A stretch of 64,000 bases of DNA from Planctomycetota bacterium (GCA_029260755.1 JAJDCQ010000276.1:1-64000), one strand, 5' to 3'. Shown: positions 32,308-41,799, numbered from the stretch's first letter. A program made the numbers and translations. Notes: generated from the letters alone by a model not told the origin.

Positions 32308-33050
32308 CACACGCCCCCGTCGACGACGACCTTGGCGCCGGTCATGAACGAGTTCTCCGACGACACGAGGAACGTGGCGACCTTCGCCACCTCCTCCGAG
32401 GTGGCCAGCCGGCCGAGCGGGCACTGGTCGAGATACTCGTCGATCCGGTGCTGGGGCAGGACCCGGGTCATCCCGACGTCGACGAGCCCCGGCGCGAGGA
32501 GGTTCACCTGGACGCCGTACTTACCCACCTCACGGGCGAGGGAGTCGGTGAGCCCGCGCACCGCGGACTTCGACGCGGCGTAGTGGAGCGGCGCCTCGAC
32601 GATCCGCTCCGAGGCGAAGTTGCCGATCGTCAAGACGTGCCCGGCACGGGCGCGGATCATGTGCCGGATGACGGCGCGCGAGAAGAGGTAGACCCCCTTC
32701 ACGTTCGTGTCCATCATCGCGTCCCAGTCCGCCTCCTCGATGAGCGCCAGCGGCAGGACCTGATTCACGCCGGCCGCGTGGACGAGGACGTCGATGCCCT
32801 CCCACGTCCGGGTGAGCTCGCGCACCGTCCGGTCGACGTGCCCGGCGTCGGCGACCGACCCCTTGAAGACGAGCGGCTCGGCGCCGGCCGCGTCCTCGAT
32901 CGCCGCGCACGCATCCCGCGCGTCCTCGTCATCGCGCGCGTAGGTGATGGCGACCGTCGCCCCGGCGCGCGCGAAGTCGAGGGCGATCGCTCGGCCGAGG
33001 CCGCGCGTCCCGCCCGTCACGAGGCACCGCTTCCCGTCGAGTCGCCCCAT
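32307..33050 (-). CDS. SDR-family ketoreductase (FabG-like)
   Basis: 247 aa. ATG 33050 lies two bases after the radical SAM stop. TGGTRGLGRAIAL binds NAD(P), VHAAGVNQ is the NAG-type motif, Ser lies in GNFASE, and YAASKSAV supplies Tyr and Lys near residue 156, so this copy is catalytically competent. The C-terminus VVDGGV is typical of FabG. It could reduce a 3-ketoacyl or keto intermediate. In this operon it is paired with an inactive-looking homologue. Confidence 0.8.
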   Translation of the reverse strand: MGRLDGKRCLVTGGTRGLGRAIALDFARAGATVAITYARDDEDARDACAAIEDAAGAEPLVFKGSVADAGHVDRTVRELTRTWEGIDVLVHAAGVNQVLPLALIEEADWDAMMDTNVKGVYLFSRAVIRHMIRARAGHVLTIGNFASERIVEAPLHYAASKSAVRGLTDSLAREVGKYGVQVNLLAPGLVDVGMTRVLPQHRIDEYLDQCPLGRLATSEEVAKVATFLVSSENSFMTGAKVVVDGGV

Positions 33051-33052
33051 CG

Positions 33053-34573
33053 CTAGACCTCGATCCCCTGGCGGCCGCCCGAGCCCGAGCCCGAGCCCGA
33101 GCATCCCGCCCCCGCGAACGAGACCTGACCGCCCGACCGCTCGTTCCAGGGAACCGGCGACGCCATGAAGCGCGGCTCCTTCTCCCGGTAGAGGACGTTG
33201 TAGTTACACACCGGGATGGTCGTGCCGTCCGGATAGCAGTTGCTGGCGCAGCACTGCGAGGCGCGCTCGGTGTCGAACGTCTCCTCATCCATGTGCGAGT
33301 GGACGTAGACGGCCTTGGCCGCCCGTTCGCTCCGCCGCAGCGCATCGTCGCGCGTGCCCCCGCCGCGCAGCACCTCGCGGAGCAGCCGGTCGAGGATGCG
33401 AAGCCGCCGCTTCGACTCGTCGTCGTCCTCGACCCAGAGCCTGTCGATCGCCTCCTGGAGGGCCTGCTCGAGGCGCGACGACGGCTCGAGGTAGAGGTGG
33501 TCGCCGAGGCAGTCGTAGATCGTCTCGCGGTCGAGGAGCTGGCCGAACGGGATGGGCGGCCCGCCGACGGGGTCCACCATGAGGTAGGCGATCTGGTAGC
33601 AGAGCGGGTGGGCGCAGGGCGAGGGGACGAAGTCCTCGCGGCGGAGGAGCCCGTCGCACTGCGCGACGATCTCCTCGAGGGTCTCGTTCATGGAGATCCG
33701 CCCCGACCGGTCGAAGCTCGCCCCACCCTGACCGGTGTAGGTCATGGTGTGGACCTCGACATGCCGGACGTTCGGCTTCTCGAGGCCGAAGCGGATGATC
33801 CGCCCGATCTCGGCATCGTTGACCCCGCGGGTCATCACCGGGATGAGCGTCGTGTCGACGTCGTACTTCTCGAGCAGATCGAGGCAGAGGAGCTTCCGCT
33901 CGAGGAGGTCGACGCCCTGCAACGCCACATCCGCGTGGCCCTCGAACGTGTCGAACGACAGGGCGACGCGCGCGCCCAGCTCGGCCAGCCGCTCGACGAG
34001 CCGCTCGTCGCTCGCCAGGCGCAAGCCGTTGGTGCAGACGCTCACCCGGTGAACGCCCGCCTCGCGGCTCACCTCGAGGAGCTCGAGGAGGCGCGGGTGG
34101 ACCGTCGGCTCGCCGCCGGTCAGGTTCACCAGGTCGAGGTCGCCGCCCGCGTCCGCCACCAGGCGATCGAGGATCGCCCGATACTCGTCGAGCTCCATGT
34201 GGAACGCGCCGTCGTTCTTGTTGTGGACGTAACAGATCGGGCAGTCGAGGTTGCAGGCGCTCGTGATCGTGACGACCGGGAGGCGCACCTTCTGCTCGTG
34301 GCTCTCGCACGGACCGCAGTCGAAGGGGCAGCCGCGCTCGATCTCCCGACGGACGACGGGCGGCCGGACCGCGCGCGTGCCGATCGCACGCGTCCGTTCG
34401 TACCAGTCGGCGTCGGTCCCGATCCGCACGTCCTGCGGGCCGTGGTCGGGACACGCCTTGCGCATCCAGACCTCACCGTCCGCCCGGGCGACGATGCGGG
34501 CGGGTGTGCCGTTCTTGCAGACCCGGCAGAGGCTCGTCGTCTCGTGAAGGAGGCGATCGTCTTCGCGGGGCAT
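33053..34573 (-). CDS. Radical SAM protein of the Tes/MJ0619-like family
   Basis: 506 aa from ATG 34573, behind GGGGGA; an in-frame ATG at 34585 is possible. An N-terminal zinc-ribbon-like part (LCRVCKNG, ACPDHGPQD) and GCPFDCGPCESHEQ precede the radical SAM core with CNLDCPICY (CxxxCxxC, about residues 107-114) and VNLTGGEPT. More Cys follow in the C-terminal part (CCASNCYPDG, VCNYN). This layout belongs to the family containing tetraether lipid synthase Tes, bacterial membrane-spanning lipid synthases and the pterin methyltransferase MJ0619. The Ser-Gly tail is encoded by a hexanucleotide repeat. First gene of a four-gene operon. Confidence 0.75.
   Translation of the reverse strand: MPREDDRLLHETTSLCRVCKNGTPARIVARADGEVWMRKACPDHGPQDVRIGTDADWYERTRAIGTRAVRPPVVRREIERGCPFDCGPCESHEQKVRLPVVTITSACNLDCPICYVHNKNDGAFHMELDEYRAILDRLVADAGGDLDLVNLTGGEPTVHPRLLELLEVSREAGVHRVSVCTNGLRLASDERLVERLAELGARVALSFDTFEGHADVALQGVDLLERKLLCLDLLEKYDVDTTLIPVMTRGVNDAEIGRIIRFGLEKPNVRHVEVHTMTYTGQGGASFDRSGRISMNETLEEIVAQCDGLLRREDFVPSPCAHPLCYQIAYLMVDPVGGPPIPFGQLLDRETIYDCLGDHLYLEPSSRLEQALQEAIDRLWVEDDDESKRRLRILDRLLREVLRGGGTRDDALRRSERAAKAVYVHSHMDEETFDTERASQCCASNCYPDGTTIPVCNYNVLYREKEPRFMASPVPWNERSGGQVSFAGAGCSGSGSGSGGRQGIEV
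33078..33101. repeat. Hexanucleotide tandem repeat (CCCGAG)x4
   Basis: Four perfect copies of CCCGAG lie in the 3' end of the radical SAM gene and encode a Ser-Gly run on the minus strand. Copy number could vary by slippage in steps of six bases, which would keep the frame. Confidence 0.8.
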
Positions 34574-34707
34574 GCTGTCCCCCAAGGGTCCAGAGTCCTG
34601 TCTGGGTGTGATCGGGGGCGAAGGGTAGCACGGGTGCCCGGCGACCGGCTACACGGCCCGCGGGGCCGTTTGGCGCCGCCCCGAGGGTCGTGCCGGCGCG
34701 AGAGCGT

Positions 34708-36549
34708 TCACTTCCGCTCGCTCGCCACCCACCGAATCTCGGCGAGGGCCGGCGGTCCTCCCTTCCAGCCGAGCGAGCCGTACTTCACCTTCGGCGGCTG
34801 GCCGTAGTAGGCGCGGAAGCCGAGCTCGTCGACCTCATCCCACGACTCGAGCGGTGCGTCCCCCACGACGGGCTGGAAGTCTGCTTGCGTGAGGCTGATG
34901 GTCTCCGGCTCGCCTCCCGTCAGCGGGACGACGGCCACGAGGTCTCTCTGCTTTCCGCGGCAGGATCTGAAGAAGTTCTCGGTGACGATGACGACCAGCT
35001 CGTTGGGCTTCTCGCTCGTCACCTCGAACGTCAGCTCGGCTCCCTTCGGCCCGCGCCACTTGGGATCGGTGATCTTCCTCGTCCAGAGCTGCCAGTGATG
35101 AGGGTTCGCGGGGAAGAGGCGGTACCAGTCCCGCCAGCCGTGGGCGAAGTCCTCGATCAGGGAGCCCGACGGCGTGTCCGCCGCCTTCACCTTCGCGTGC
35201 GCCAGCTCGCGCGGCGCGGCCGTGCGCAGAACCGAGCTGATCGCGTAGGTCGACGTCGGCGCGGTGAAGAGCGCGGCGCGGGGCTCGCCGAGCCGGTAGT
35301 GGACGTTGGCGAACGCGAAGAGAGGCTGGTCGGTCGAGAGGATCGGCAGCGGCGCCCTCCAGCGATCGGGGCGATCTCCCTCCCTCGTCGCCTCCGCCGT
35401 TCGCCAGAACCGAGCCCTCGGCTCGGGATCGATGGAGTAGAGGATGTGAACGCGCTCGACCTCGTCGAATCGGTCCGGGGTCACCTCGAGCGCCGGGACG
35501 TGGTCGTCCGTGTCGAGGCGCAGCTTCGAGGCCGGCGTCTCGGGGAGCTCGAACCCGTCCCCGAGGTGCTGGTCGATCCAGAGGAGCTGCGTGACGGCGA
35601 ACTCCGGCGTGAACCGGTGGTTCAAGTGCGGCGTGAAAGCGTACCGCACCTCGCCGTGCGGGATCAGCGCACCGGTGCGGTAGGTGTCGTCCATGAGACC
35701 GCAGAAGTCGTTGGTCGCTCCGAGCCAGAGCAGCGGCGCGCGCACCCGGGGCGCGTAGAACTCGAGATCCAGCGCCGACCGGAACAGCTCGACGTCCCCG
35801 TTGATCCAGTGGCGCGGCTGCTCGGGCAGGAGCGCCCAGGGCTCGGTGCGGAACCCCACCCCGCCAGCCGATGGGGCCGCCACCTTCACGCGGTCGTCGG
35901 TCCCGGCCACGTAGAGGGTCAGCTCCCCCCCGATCGAGTGCCCGTAGACGCCGAGCCGATCCGCATCGACCTGCGTCTGGCGCTCGAGGAACGTCAGGCC
36001 TCGCCGCGCCGCCAGCGTCAGGGGGAACCAGTTGCTGTTCCGCGGCGACTCGACGGGGTCGAGAACCCCCTCGACCGGCGCGACGTTGTAGAGCGCGCGC
36101 GCGTTCCCCATCGTCGGATCGATCGCTCCCCAGTCGGTGTTGGGATCGCCCGGCTCGGCGCCCTCCATCGCGTTCCCGCCCCAGTTGATCGACAGGCAGG
36201 CGTAGCCGCGCCGCGCGGAGTGCTCGACCTGGTGGAGCGAGGCGCGCTGCCCGCCCCCGTGGATGTGCAGCAGCCCCGCCCGATCCTCGCCCCCCTCGGG
36301 GAAGCCGAAGAACGCCGCCATGCGGGCCGGCTTCCCCTTGAACGCGGCGATGCGGAACGTGACGTACCGGAGCACGACGCCGTCCTTCGTCCACTCCCGC
36401 ACGATCTTCACCTCGAGCGGGTCCGCGCGTGGGTCGACGTCGGCCCAGAGCGCCTCGACCGTGCGGGGAACGTCGGGCGGCGGATCCGCCCGAAGCTCGG
36501 CCGCCGCGAGCACGCCCAGCGAGGCGAGAAGAACGAGGCTGCGACGCAT
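34708..36549 (-). CDS. Secreted alpha/beta hydrolase (acetyl xylan esterase-like)
   Basis: 613 aa from ATG 36549 with a signal peptide (RRSLVLLASLGVLAAAELRA). The hydrolase core shows LLHIHGGGQRAS for the oxyanion region, YACLSINWGG, and the nucleophile elbow GVYGHSIGGE. A late Asp (ATNDFCGLMD) and His (HLNHRF) could complete the triad. A beta-rich domain of about 250 residues follows. Large secreted esterases of this type are numerous in planctomycetes, where they trim acetylated or sulfated polysaccharides; the substrate here is not evident. Confidence 0.7.
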   Translation of the reverse strand: MRRSLVLLASLGVLAAAELRADPPPDVPRTVEALWADVDPRADPLEVKIVREWTKDGVVLRYVTFRIAAFKGKPARMAAFFGFPEGGEDRAGLLHIHGGGQRASLHQVEHSARRGYACLSINWGGNAMEGAEPGDPNTDWGAIDPTMGNARALYNVAPVEGVLDPVESPRNSNWFPLTLAARRGLTFLERQTQVDADRLGVYGHSIGGELTLYVAGTDDRVKVAAPSAGGVGFRTEPWALLPEQPRHWINGDVELFRSALDLEFYAPRVRAPLLWLGATNDFCGLMDDTYRTGALIPHGEVRYAFTPHLNHRFTPEFAVTQLLWIDQHLGDGFELPETPASKLRLDTDDHVPALEVTPDRFDEVERVHILYSIDPEPRARFWRTAEATREGDRPDRWRAPLPILSTDQPLFAFANVHYRLGEPRAALFTAPTSTYAISSVLRTAAPRELAHAKVKAADTPSGSLIEDFAHGWRDWYRLFPANPHHWQLWTRKITDPKWRGPKGAELTFEVTSEKPNELVVIVTENFFRSCRGKQRDLVAVVPLTGGEPETISLTQADFQPVVGDAPLESWDEVDELGFRAYYGQPPKVKYGSLGWKGGPPALAEIRWVASERK

Positions 36550-36697
36550 GGGCCTTTGATCTCCGATCCGTGTCGCCGCCATCGTGACCCGACCCCGCGA
36601 ACCTGCCAAGACGCGGAGAGCGACTTCGCGTAATGCTCCGGCCGCTCGTGCGTCGGTACCGATGGACACGGCTCGGGATGCTCGAAGGGAGAGGCTC

Positions 36698-37522
36698 ATG
36701 ACCGCAGAGCGTGGTCGCACCGAGATCCAGCGGCGCATCGAGGAGCGCATCGACGTCCTTCGGGTCCAGCTCCGCCGCGAGCGCCCGGACGACTCGGACA
36801 CCAGCCTCCTCCGATGGCGAACCGGCCGCGAGACCCACCGCGCCGAGCTGACCGAGCGCCGCGTCGACCAATGGGGCGACCCCGAGCTGGTCACCGAGCG
36901 CGCCCTCGCGATCGTCTTCGCCGGGCGCTCCCTGACCCTCACCCACGACTACGAGCTTCGCGAGGTTCCCGAGAGCGACCCCCTCGTCCGCACCGGTCCA
37001 GACTGGCCTTCTCCGAAGCGCGAGTCGTACCTTCGCGAGATCACGCTCGCGTTCGACAGCGAGGAGATTCGCGAAGGCGGCTTCCTCGCGGCGCACTCGG
37101 CCTGGGCGGTCGAGCTGCTGACGGCGTTCGGACTCCCGCCGGTCCGCGTCGCCTTCGTCCGTCTCTGCCGCGACCTCCTGTTCCCGGACGACCGATGGTG
37201 GTCGTCCGAGATCCTGTCCCGAGGGATCACGCCGCCCGACCGCGAGTGCGCGTATCTCCGCCAGCAGGTCTCCGGATTCGAGGGGCGCGCCCTCGGACGC
37301 GCCGGTCGGCTCCTGGCGGAGCGGTACCCGGACCCGGAGACCGACAACGAGCAGTTCTCGGCCGCCTCCGCCGGGGCGTCGATGAGGTACGACATCGAGC
37401 ATCAGTGCGGCGGCTGGATGACGCAGATCGACCGGGCCGAGCAGCTCATCGCCGAGGGAGACACCGCGCAGGCGGCCTCCATCCTGGATCGCGTCCTCGC
37501 CGAACTCTGCCGCGCCGAGTGA
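36698..37522 (+). CDS. Hypothetical protein
   Basis: 274 aa from ATG 36698, preceded by GGGAGAGG. N-terminal residues 1-45 form a charged helix (RRIEERIDVLRVQLRRERPD). The remainder is mixed alpha/beta with SLTLTHDYELREVPESDPL and a helical C-terminus (IDRAEQLIAEGDTAQAASIL). No signal peptide, membrane segment or recognised family. It is convergent with the acyl-CoA dehydrogenase gene, 15 bp away. Confidence 0.6.
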   Translation: MTAERGRTEIQRRIEERIDVLRVQLRRERPDDSDTSLLRWRTGRETHRAELTERRVDQWGDPELVTERALAIVFAGRSLTLTHDYELREVPESDPLVRTGPDWPSPKRESYLREITLAFDSEEIREGGFLAAHSAWAVELLTAFGLPPVRVAFVRLCRDLLFPDDRWWSSEILSRGITPPDRECAYLRQQVSGFEGRALGRAGRLLAERYPDPETDNEQFSAASAGASMRYDIEHQCGGWMTQIDRAEQLIAEGDTAQAASILDRVLAELCRAE

Positions 37523-37537
37523 CGTCGGGCGGAGCCG

Positions 37538-38695
37538 TCATCCCCCCCGCGGCAGCGTCCCCTCGAGCTTGCAGATGATGCTCAGCATCACCTCGTCGGC
37601 GCCGCCGCCGATCGAGCAGAGGCGGACGTCACGGTAGAGACGACTGATCGGCGTCTCCCACATGAAGCCCATGCCGCCGAAGTACTGGAGGCAGCCGTCG
37701 GCGACCTCGCGGGCGAGGCGGCCGGCCTTGAGCTTGGCCATCGAGGCCAGGCGGGTGACGTCCTTCCCTCCGATGTAGAGCTCGGTCGCGCGGTAGACGA
37801 GGGCGCGGAGCGCCTCGATCTCGGTCTGCATCTCGGCGAGACGGAAGTGGACGACCTGGTTGTCGAGGATCGACCGGCCGAACGCCTTCCGCTGGCGGGT
37901 GTAGTCGATCGTCTCCTGGATGCCGTCCTCGAGCCGCTTGAGCTGGACCGCCGCGCTCCAGAGCCGCTCCTCCTGGAACTGGAGCATCTGGAGGCGGAAC
38001 CCCTCGCCCTCCTCGCCGATCCGGTGGCGCTGCGGCACGCGCACGTCCTCGAAGAAGATCTGCGCCGTGTCGGAGCTGCGCATGCCGAGCGTGTCGAGCT
38101 TCCGCTCGATGACGACGCCCTTCTCCTTCATCGGGATGATGACGAGCGTCTTGTTCCGGTGCGGGCCCCCCTCGTCGCTGGTGTTGACGAGGGCGCACAT
38201 CCAGTCGGCCTGCGTCCCGTTCGTGATCCACATCTTGCCGCCGCGGATCACGTAGTCGTCGCCGTCCTTCCTGGCGAACGTCTCGACCGACGACACGTCG
38301 GACCCGGCGCCGGTCTCGCTCACGCCGATGCAGCCGACGACATCGCCCGCGATCGAGGGGGCGAGGAACTCGTCTCGAAGCGGGTCGCTTCCGAAGCGGG
38401 CGAGCGCCGGCGTGCACATGTCGGTCTGCACGCCGATCGCCATCCCCGGCCCGCCGGCGCGGCACCGTCCGAGCTCCTCGGCCATGACGACGCCGTAGGA
38501 GTAGTCGAGCTCACCCCCGCCCCACCGCTCGGGCTTGGTCAGACCGAGCAGCCCGAGGTCCCCCGCCTTCTTGAAGACCTCGTGGGCGGGGAAGCTCCCC
38601 TCCTCCTCCCACTGATCGATGTGGGGGTTCAGCTCGCGGTCGACGAACTTCGCGACCGTCTGGCGGATCATCTCGTGCTCTTCGGTGAAGATCAT
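37538..38695 (-). CDS. Acyl-CoA dehydrogenase
   Basis: 385 aa, the standard length. Family landmarks run in order: N-terminal helices, GCIGVSETGAGSDVSS for FAD/substrate binding, GGKMWITNGTQADW, RKAFGRSI, QYFGGMGFMWETPISRLYRDVR and the C-terminal GGGADEVML with the region of the catalytic Glu. It oxidises an acyl-CoA to the enoyl-CoA with FAD, passing electrons to ETF. The gene follows the membrane spermidine-synthase-like gene by 23 bp on the same strand. Confidence 0.9.
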   Translation of the reverse strand: MIFTEEHEMIRQTVAKFVDRELNPHIDQWEEEGSFPAHEVFKKAGDLGLLGLTKPERWGGGELDYSYGVVMAEELGRCRAGGPGMAIGVQTDMCTPALARFGSDPLRDEFLAPSIAGDVVGCIGVSETGAGSDVSSVETFARKDGDDYVIRGGKMWITNGTQADWMCALVNTSDEGGPHRNKTLVIIPMKEKGVVIERKLDTLGMRSSDTAQIFFEDVRVPQRHRIGEEGEGFRLQMLQFQEERLWSAAVQLKRLEDGIQETIDYTRQRKAFGRSILDNQVVHFRLAEMQTEIEALRALVYRATELYIGGKDVTRLASMAKLKAGRLAREVADGCLQYFGGMGFMWETPISRLYRDVRLCSIGGGADEVMLSIICKLEGTLPRGG

Positions 38696-38718
38696 GGGTC
38701 ACTCTCCCGGACCATATT

Positions 38719-41082
38719 CTATCGCGGCCCCTCGCGCTCGGGGGGCTCGCCCCACACCTTCAGGGTGCCGAGCAGGTTCGAGAAGTCGTCGGTGAACGGA
38801 CGCGCTCCGGGCCAGGCACGCGCCCGCTTCCAGCGGGGATCGTCCCCGAGCGAGCCGAGCGCCTCCTCCGAGTTGGCCAGGACGGCCCAGCGGCTCGGCG
38901 TCTTGCCCGGCGCGAACGCGTCCTCCGGCGAGGCGACGTCGTCGTGGACCCGGCAGACCATGCCGGCGTCGGCCGCCAGCGTCGCGAGCACCGGCTCGAG
39001 GTCGACGAACCGACTGGAGATGTGGAGGGCGAGCAGCCCCTCGGGCTTCAGCCGCGAGCGATAGAGGGCGATCGCCTCGCGCGTCACGAGGTGCACCGGG
39101 ACGGCGTCCGAGCTGAACGCGTCGATGACGAGCAGACCGAGGTGCCCCTCGGGGATCTCGCGCAGGCGCAACCTCGCGTCGCCGAGAACGATCGGCGGCG
39201 GGCCGCCGGGCGCGTTCGCGAGGAAGGTGAAGAAGCGGGGGTCGCTCGCGATGCGCACGACGGCGGGGTCGATCTCGTAGAAGACGAGCTCCTGGCCCGG
39301 CTTCTTGTAGCTGGCGAGCGCCCCGGCGCCCAGGCCGACGACCGCGACCGGGGCGGGCGGTGAGCCCGGCGCCGCGCGCTCGGCGAGCGCGGCGAAGAGC
39401 TGCCCGGCCGGGCCCGTCCGGTGGTAGTAGACGAGCGGCTCGGTCGCGTCGGTCCCGAGGGGGGCGCGCTCGGCGATCCACTGCCGGCCGTGGACGGTGT
39501 GGCCGTGGACGAGCCGTCGGAACGGTCCGTCGGGGTCGTCGGTGACGCGCGATACGCCGAAGAAGCTGCGCTCGATCGCGATCGCGTCTCCGTGGGGGCC
39601 GACGTAGCTCACGTGCGCGGCGAGGAGGATCGCGAGCATCGAGAGGGAGAAGCGCAGCCGGTGGAGGACGAACCCGTAGGCGAGGATCGCGGGCGCGCAG
39701 AACATGATCATCACCTGCGAGCGGTTCGCCTCGAACCCGCTCGCCTGGATGCCGAGGACGAGCGCGAGCGTGCAGGCGCCGACGCCGATCGGCCCGAGGA
39801 CGTCGAGCGGCGCCACGCGACGCGGGGGGACGTCTTCGTCCTCTTCCTCGTCGCTCGCCTCGTCGACCTCCCCCGCGCCGCCGCCCTCCTCGTCGTCCTC
39901 CTCCACCTCCTCCTCTTCCGGTCGCTCCCGCGGCCAGAGGGCGCAGGCGAGCAGCATGACGAGCGGATACTCGAGAACGCGCGAGAAGACGAGCGGCGCG
40001 ACGATCGCGTTGAACAGCCCGCCGAGCACGCCGCCGACGCTCATCAGGAGGAAGAACTCGGTCAGATGGCGCGGGTCGGGGCGGTCCTTCGCGAGCTCGC
40101 CGTGGCAGATGATCGCGGCGACGAGCACGAGGAGAAGGCTGCCCGGGATGAGGATGAATGCCGGGTGCGTCGACTCGGTGATCCACGCGACGAGCAGCAG
40201 GACGCTCGTCATGCACAGGACGCGTCCGAGCTTCGGGGGGATCGGAACCGGTCGCCGCGCGAAGACGAGGACGAAGCTCAGGAGATAGAGGGCGAGCGGA
40301 ACGACCCACAGGAGCGGAATCGCCGCGATGTCGGTCGTCAGGTAGCTCGTCACGCCGAGCATCAAGCTCGTCGGCGCGAACGCGAGGAGGATCCAACGGA
40401 GCCGGCGCCGCCAGAGGAGCGGAGCGAGCGGCGGGTCGACCTCGCCGCCCTCGACCGGCTCGGCGGGGGCCACCGACGGACGCGCGCGCCACACCGGGAC
40501 GGCGCAGGCGAGCGAGAGCGCGGCGAGCGCCCCGTATCCGATCGCCCACAGCCAGCTCTGATCGCCGAGCGGCAGCCACGGCTCGAGCACGACCGGATAG
40601 GCGAGGAGCGCGAGGAGGCTGCCCGCGTTGCTCGCCGCGTAGAGGAAGTACGGATCGCCCGCGCCCGCTCGCCCGCTCGCGGCGAACCAACGCTGAAGCA
40701 TCGGGGTGCTCGCGCTGAGGACGAAGAACGGGAGCCCGACGACGGCCGCGAGGGTGAGCAGCAGCCACGGCACCGGGCTCTCGCCGTTCGGGATCGCGGC
40801 GCCCGCCTCCGGGGCGATCTCGATCGGGAGCAGCAGCAGGACGACGGGGAGGAGCAGGAGCCCCAGATGGACCACCGTCTGCTTCCTCGGCGAGAGAAGG
40901 CGCGCCGACAGATGGGCCCAGCCGTAGCCCAGGAGGAGCGCCGCCTGGAAGAACAGCATGCAGCCGTTCCAGACCGACGGGGAGCCCCCGAGGAGCGGCA
41001 GCACCATCTTCCCGATCATCGGCTGCACGCAGAAGAGCAGGGCGGCGCTGAGGAACAGGGTCACGCCGTAGAGCCGGTCCAT
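38719..41082 (-). CDS. Membrane-fused spermidine synthase-like protein
   Basis: 787 aa. Residues 1-380 and 440-520 hold about a dozen hydrophobic segments (LFLSAALLFCVQPMIGKMVL at the start), separated by an acidic Glu/Asp-rich loop near 390-430. The C-terminal 250 residues are a Rossmann-type methyltransferase/aminopropyltransferase domain: VAVVGLGAGALASY, VFYEIDPAVVRIA, LGDARLRLRE, LLVIDAFSSDAVPVHL. Such fused proteins are common in planctomycetes and proteobacteria, and their substrate is generally unknown; true spermidine synthesis should not be assumed. Confidence 0.75.
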   Translation of the reverse strand: MDRLYGVTLFLSAALLFCVQPMIGKMVLPLLGGSPSVWNGCMLFFQAALLLGYGWAHLSARLLSPRKQTVVHLGLLLLPVVLLLLPIEIAPEAGAAIPNGESPVPWLLLTLAAVVGLPFFVLSASTPMLQRWFAASGRAGAGDPYFLYAASNAGSLLALLAYPVVLEPWLPLGDQSWLWAIGYGALAALSLACAVPVWRARPSVAPAEPVEGGEVDPPLAPLLWRRRLRWILLAFAPTSLMLGVTSYLTTDIAAIPLLWVVPLALYLLSFVLVFARRPVPIPPKLGRVLCMTSVLLLVAWITESTHPAFILIPGSLLLVLVAAIICHGELAKDRPDPRHLTEFFLLMSVGGVLGGLFNAIVAPLVFSRVLEYPLVMLLACALWPRERPEEEEVEEDDEEGGGAGEVDEASDEEEDEDVPPRRVAPLDVLGPIGVGACTLALVLGIQASGFEANRSQVMIMFCAPAILAYGFVLHRLRFSLSMLAILLAAHVSYVGPHGDAIAIERSFFGVSRVTDDPDGPFRRLVHGHTVHGRQWIAERAPLGTDATEPLVYYHRTGPAGQLFAALAERAAPGSPPAPVAVVGLGAGALASYKKPGQELVFYEIDPAVVRIASDPRFFTFLANAPGGPPPIVLGDARLRLREIPEGHLGLLVIDAFSSDAVPVHLVTREAIALYRSRLKPEGLLALHISSRFVDLEPVLATLAADAGMVCRVHDDVASPEDAFAPGKTPSRWAVLANSEEALGSLGDDPRWKRARAWPGARPFTDDFSNLLGTLKVWGEPPEREGPR

Positions 41083-41130
41083 GGGGGCGAGAGTCTAGCG
41101 GATCGAGATGCGCAATACCCCTGAAACGTG

Positions 41131-41167
41131 ACGAGGCCCCTTCGCGACTTCGCGAAGGGGCCCTCGT
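41131..41167. terminator. Strong hairpin terminator
   Basis: ACGAGGCCCCTTCGCGA (41131-41147) pairs with TCGCGAAGGGGCCCTCGT (41150-41167) with a two-base loop and one bulge, giving a stem of about 17 bp. It lies downstream of the GyrI-like gene (minus strand, stop at 41194) and upstream of the spermidine-synthase-like gene, so it should end the former's transcript. There is no long T tract. Confidence 0.7.
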
Positions 41168-41193
41168 CGGCTCGTCGGATCCTTCGAGGTCGG

Positions 41194-41799
41194 CTACTTC
41201 AAGGGGAGGAACACCTCGGTCCGCCACTTGGCCGGGTCGGGCTCCGAGCCGGGGTCGGTCCAGTAGACCTCCCAGGCCGGTCCGGCGACCTCGCGGCCGT
41301 TCGCCTTGGCCCACTCGGTGACGGCGTCGTGCGCCTCACCGAGCTTCTCGTAGGGCCCGACGTGCATCGTCACCGCCGCGGGACCGGCGGGGTGCGCTCC
41401 CGCCCGGAGCTCACCCTCGACCGCGATCGTCTCGGCCGTCGGGCAGCCGCCCTCGAGCTCGATCCGTTCGTCGGTCATGACGAGGTAGCGGGTGAACGGC
41501 GGGCCGACCATGTCGACGCCCTTCGCGGCGAGGTATCCGGCGACCGCCGGGAGGAGCTCGGAGAGCTTCGCGCCGACCGCCGCCGGCTCGTTCTTGCACT
41601 CGCCGCGCTGGACGACGTACGGCTGCTCCTTCAGCTCCCGGACCTCGACCTCGTAGCTCACCGGCTTTCTCCTTCCAGCATCATCATCGTCGGCCGCCCC
41701 GTCCGAGGCCACGGCGACCCCCACGAACGCGACGCCCGAGAGCACCACCAGCCCGACCCCGGACAGCGCGAGCGCCATCGTTCCGATCTTCCTCAGCAC
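41194..41799 (-). CDS. GyrI-like effector-binding domain protein, membrane-anchored or secreted
   Basis: 201 aa from GTG 41799 with GGAGG 8 nt upstream. Residues about 8-32 are a signal or anchor segment (MALALSGVGLVVLSGVAFVG). The remainder is the AraC-effector/GyrI fold: SYEVEVRELKEQPYVVQRGE, a central ERIELEGGCPTAETIAVEG, MHVGPYEKLGEAHDAVTEW and a final AKWRTEVFLPL. The domain binds small molecules or proteins. The extracytoplasmic location is unusual compared with transcriptional members. Confidence 0.7.
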   Translation of the reverse strand: MLRKIGTMALALSGVGLVVLSGVAFVGVAVASDGAADDDDAGRRKPVSYEVEVRELKEQPYVVQRGECKNEPAAVGAKLSELLPAVAGYLAAKGVDMVGPPFTRYLVMTDERIELEGGCPTAETIAVEGELRAGAHPAGPAAVTMHVGPYEKLGEAHDAVTEWAKANGREVAGPAWEVYWTDPGSEPDPAKWRTEVFLPLK

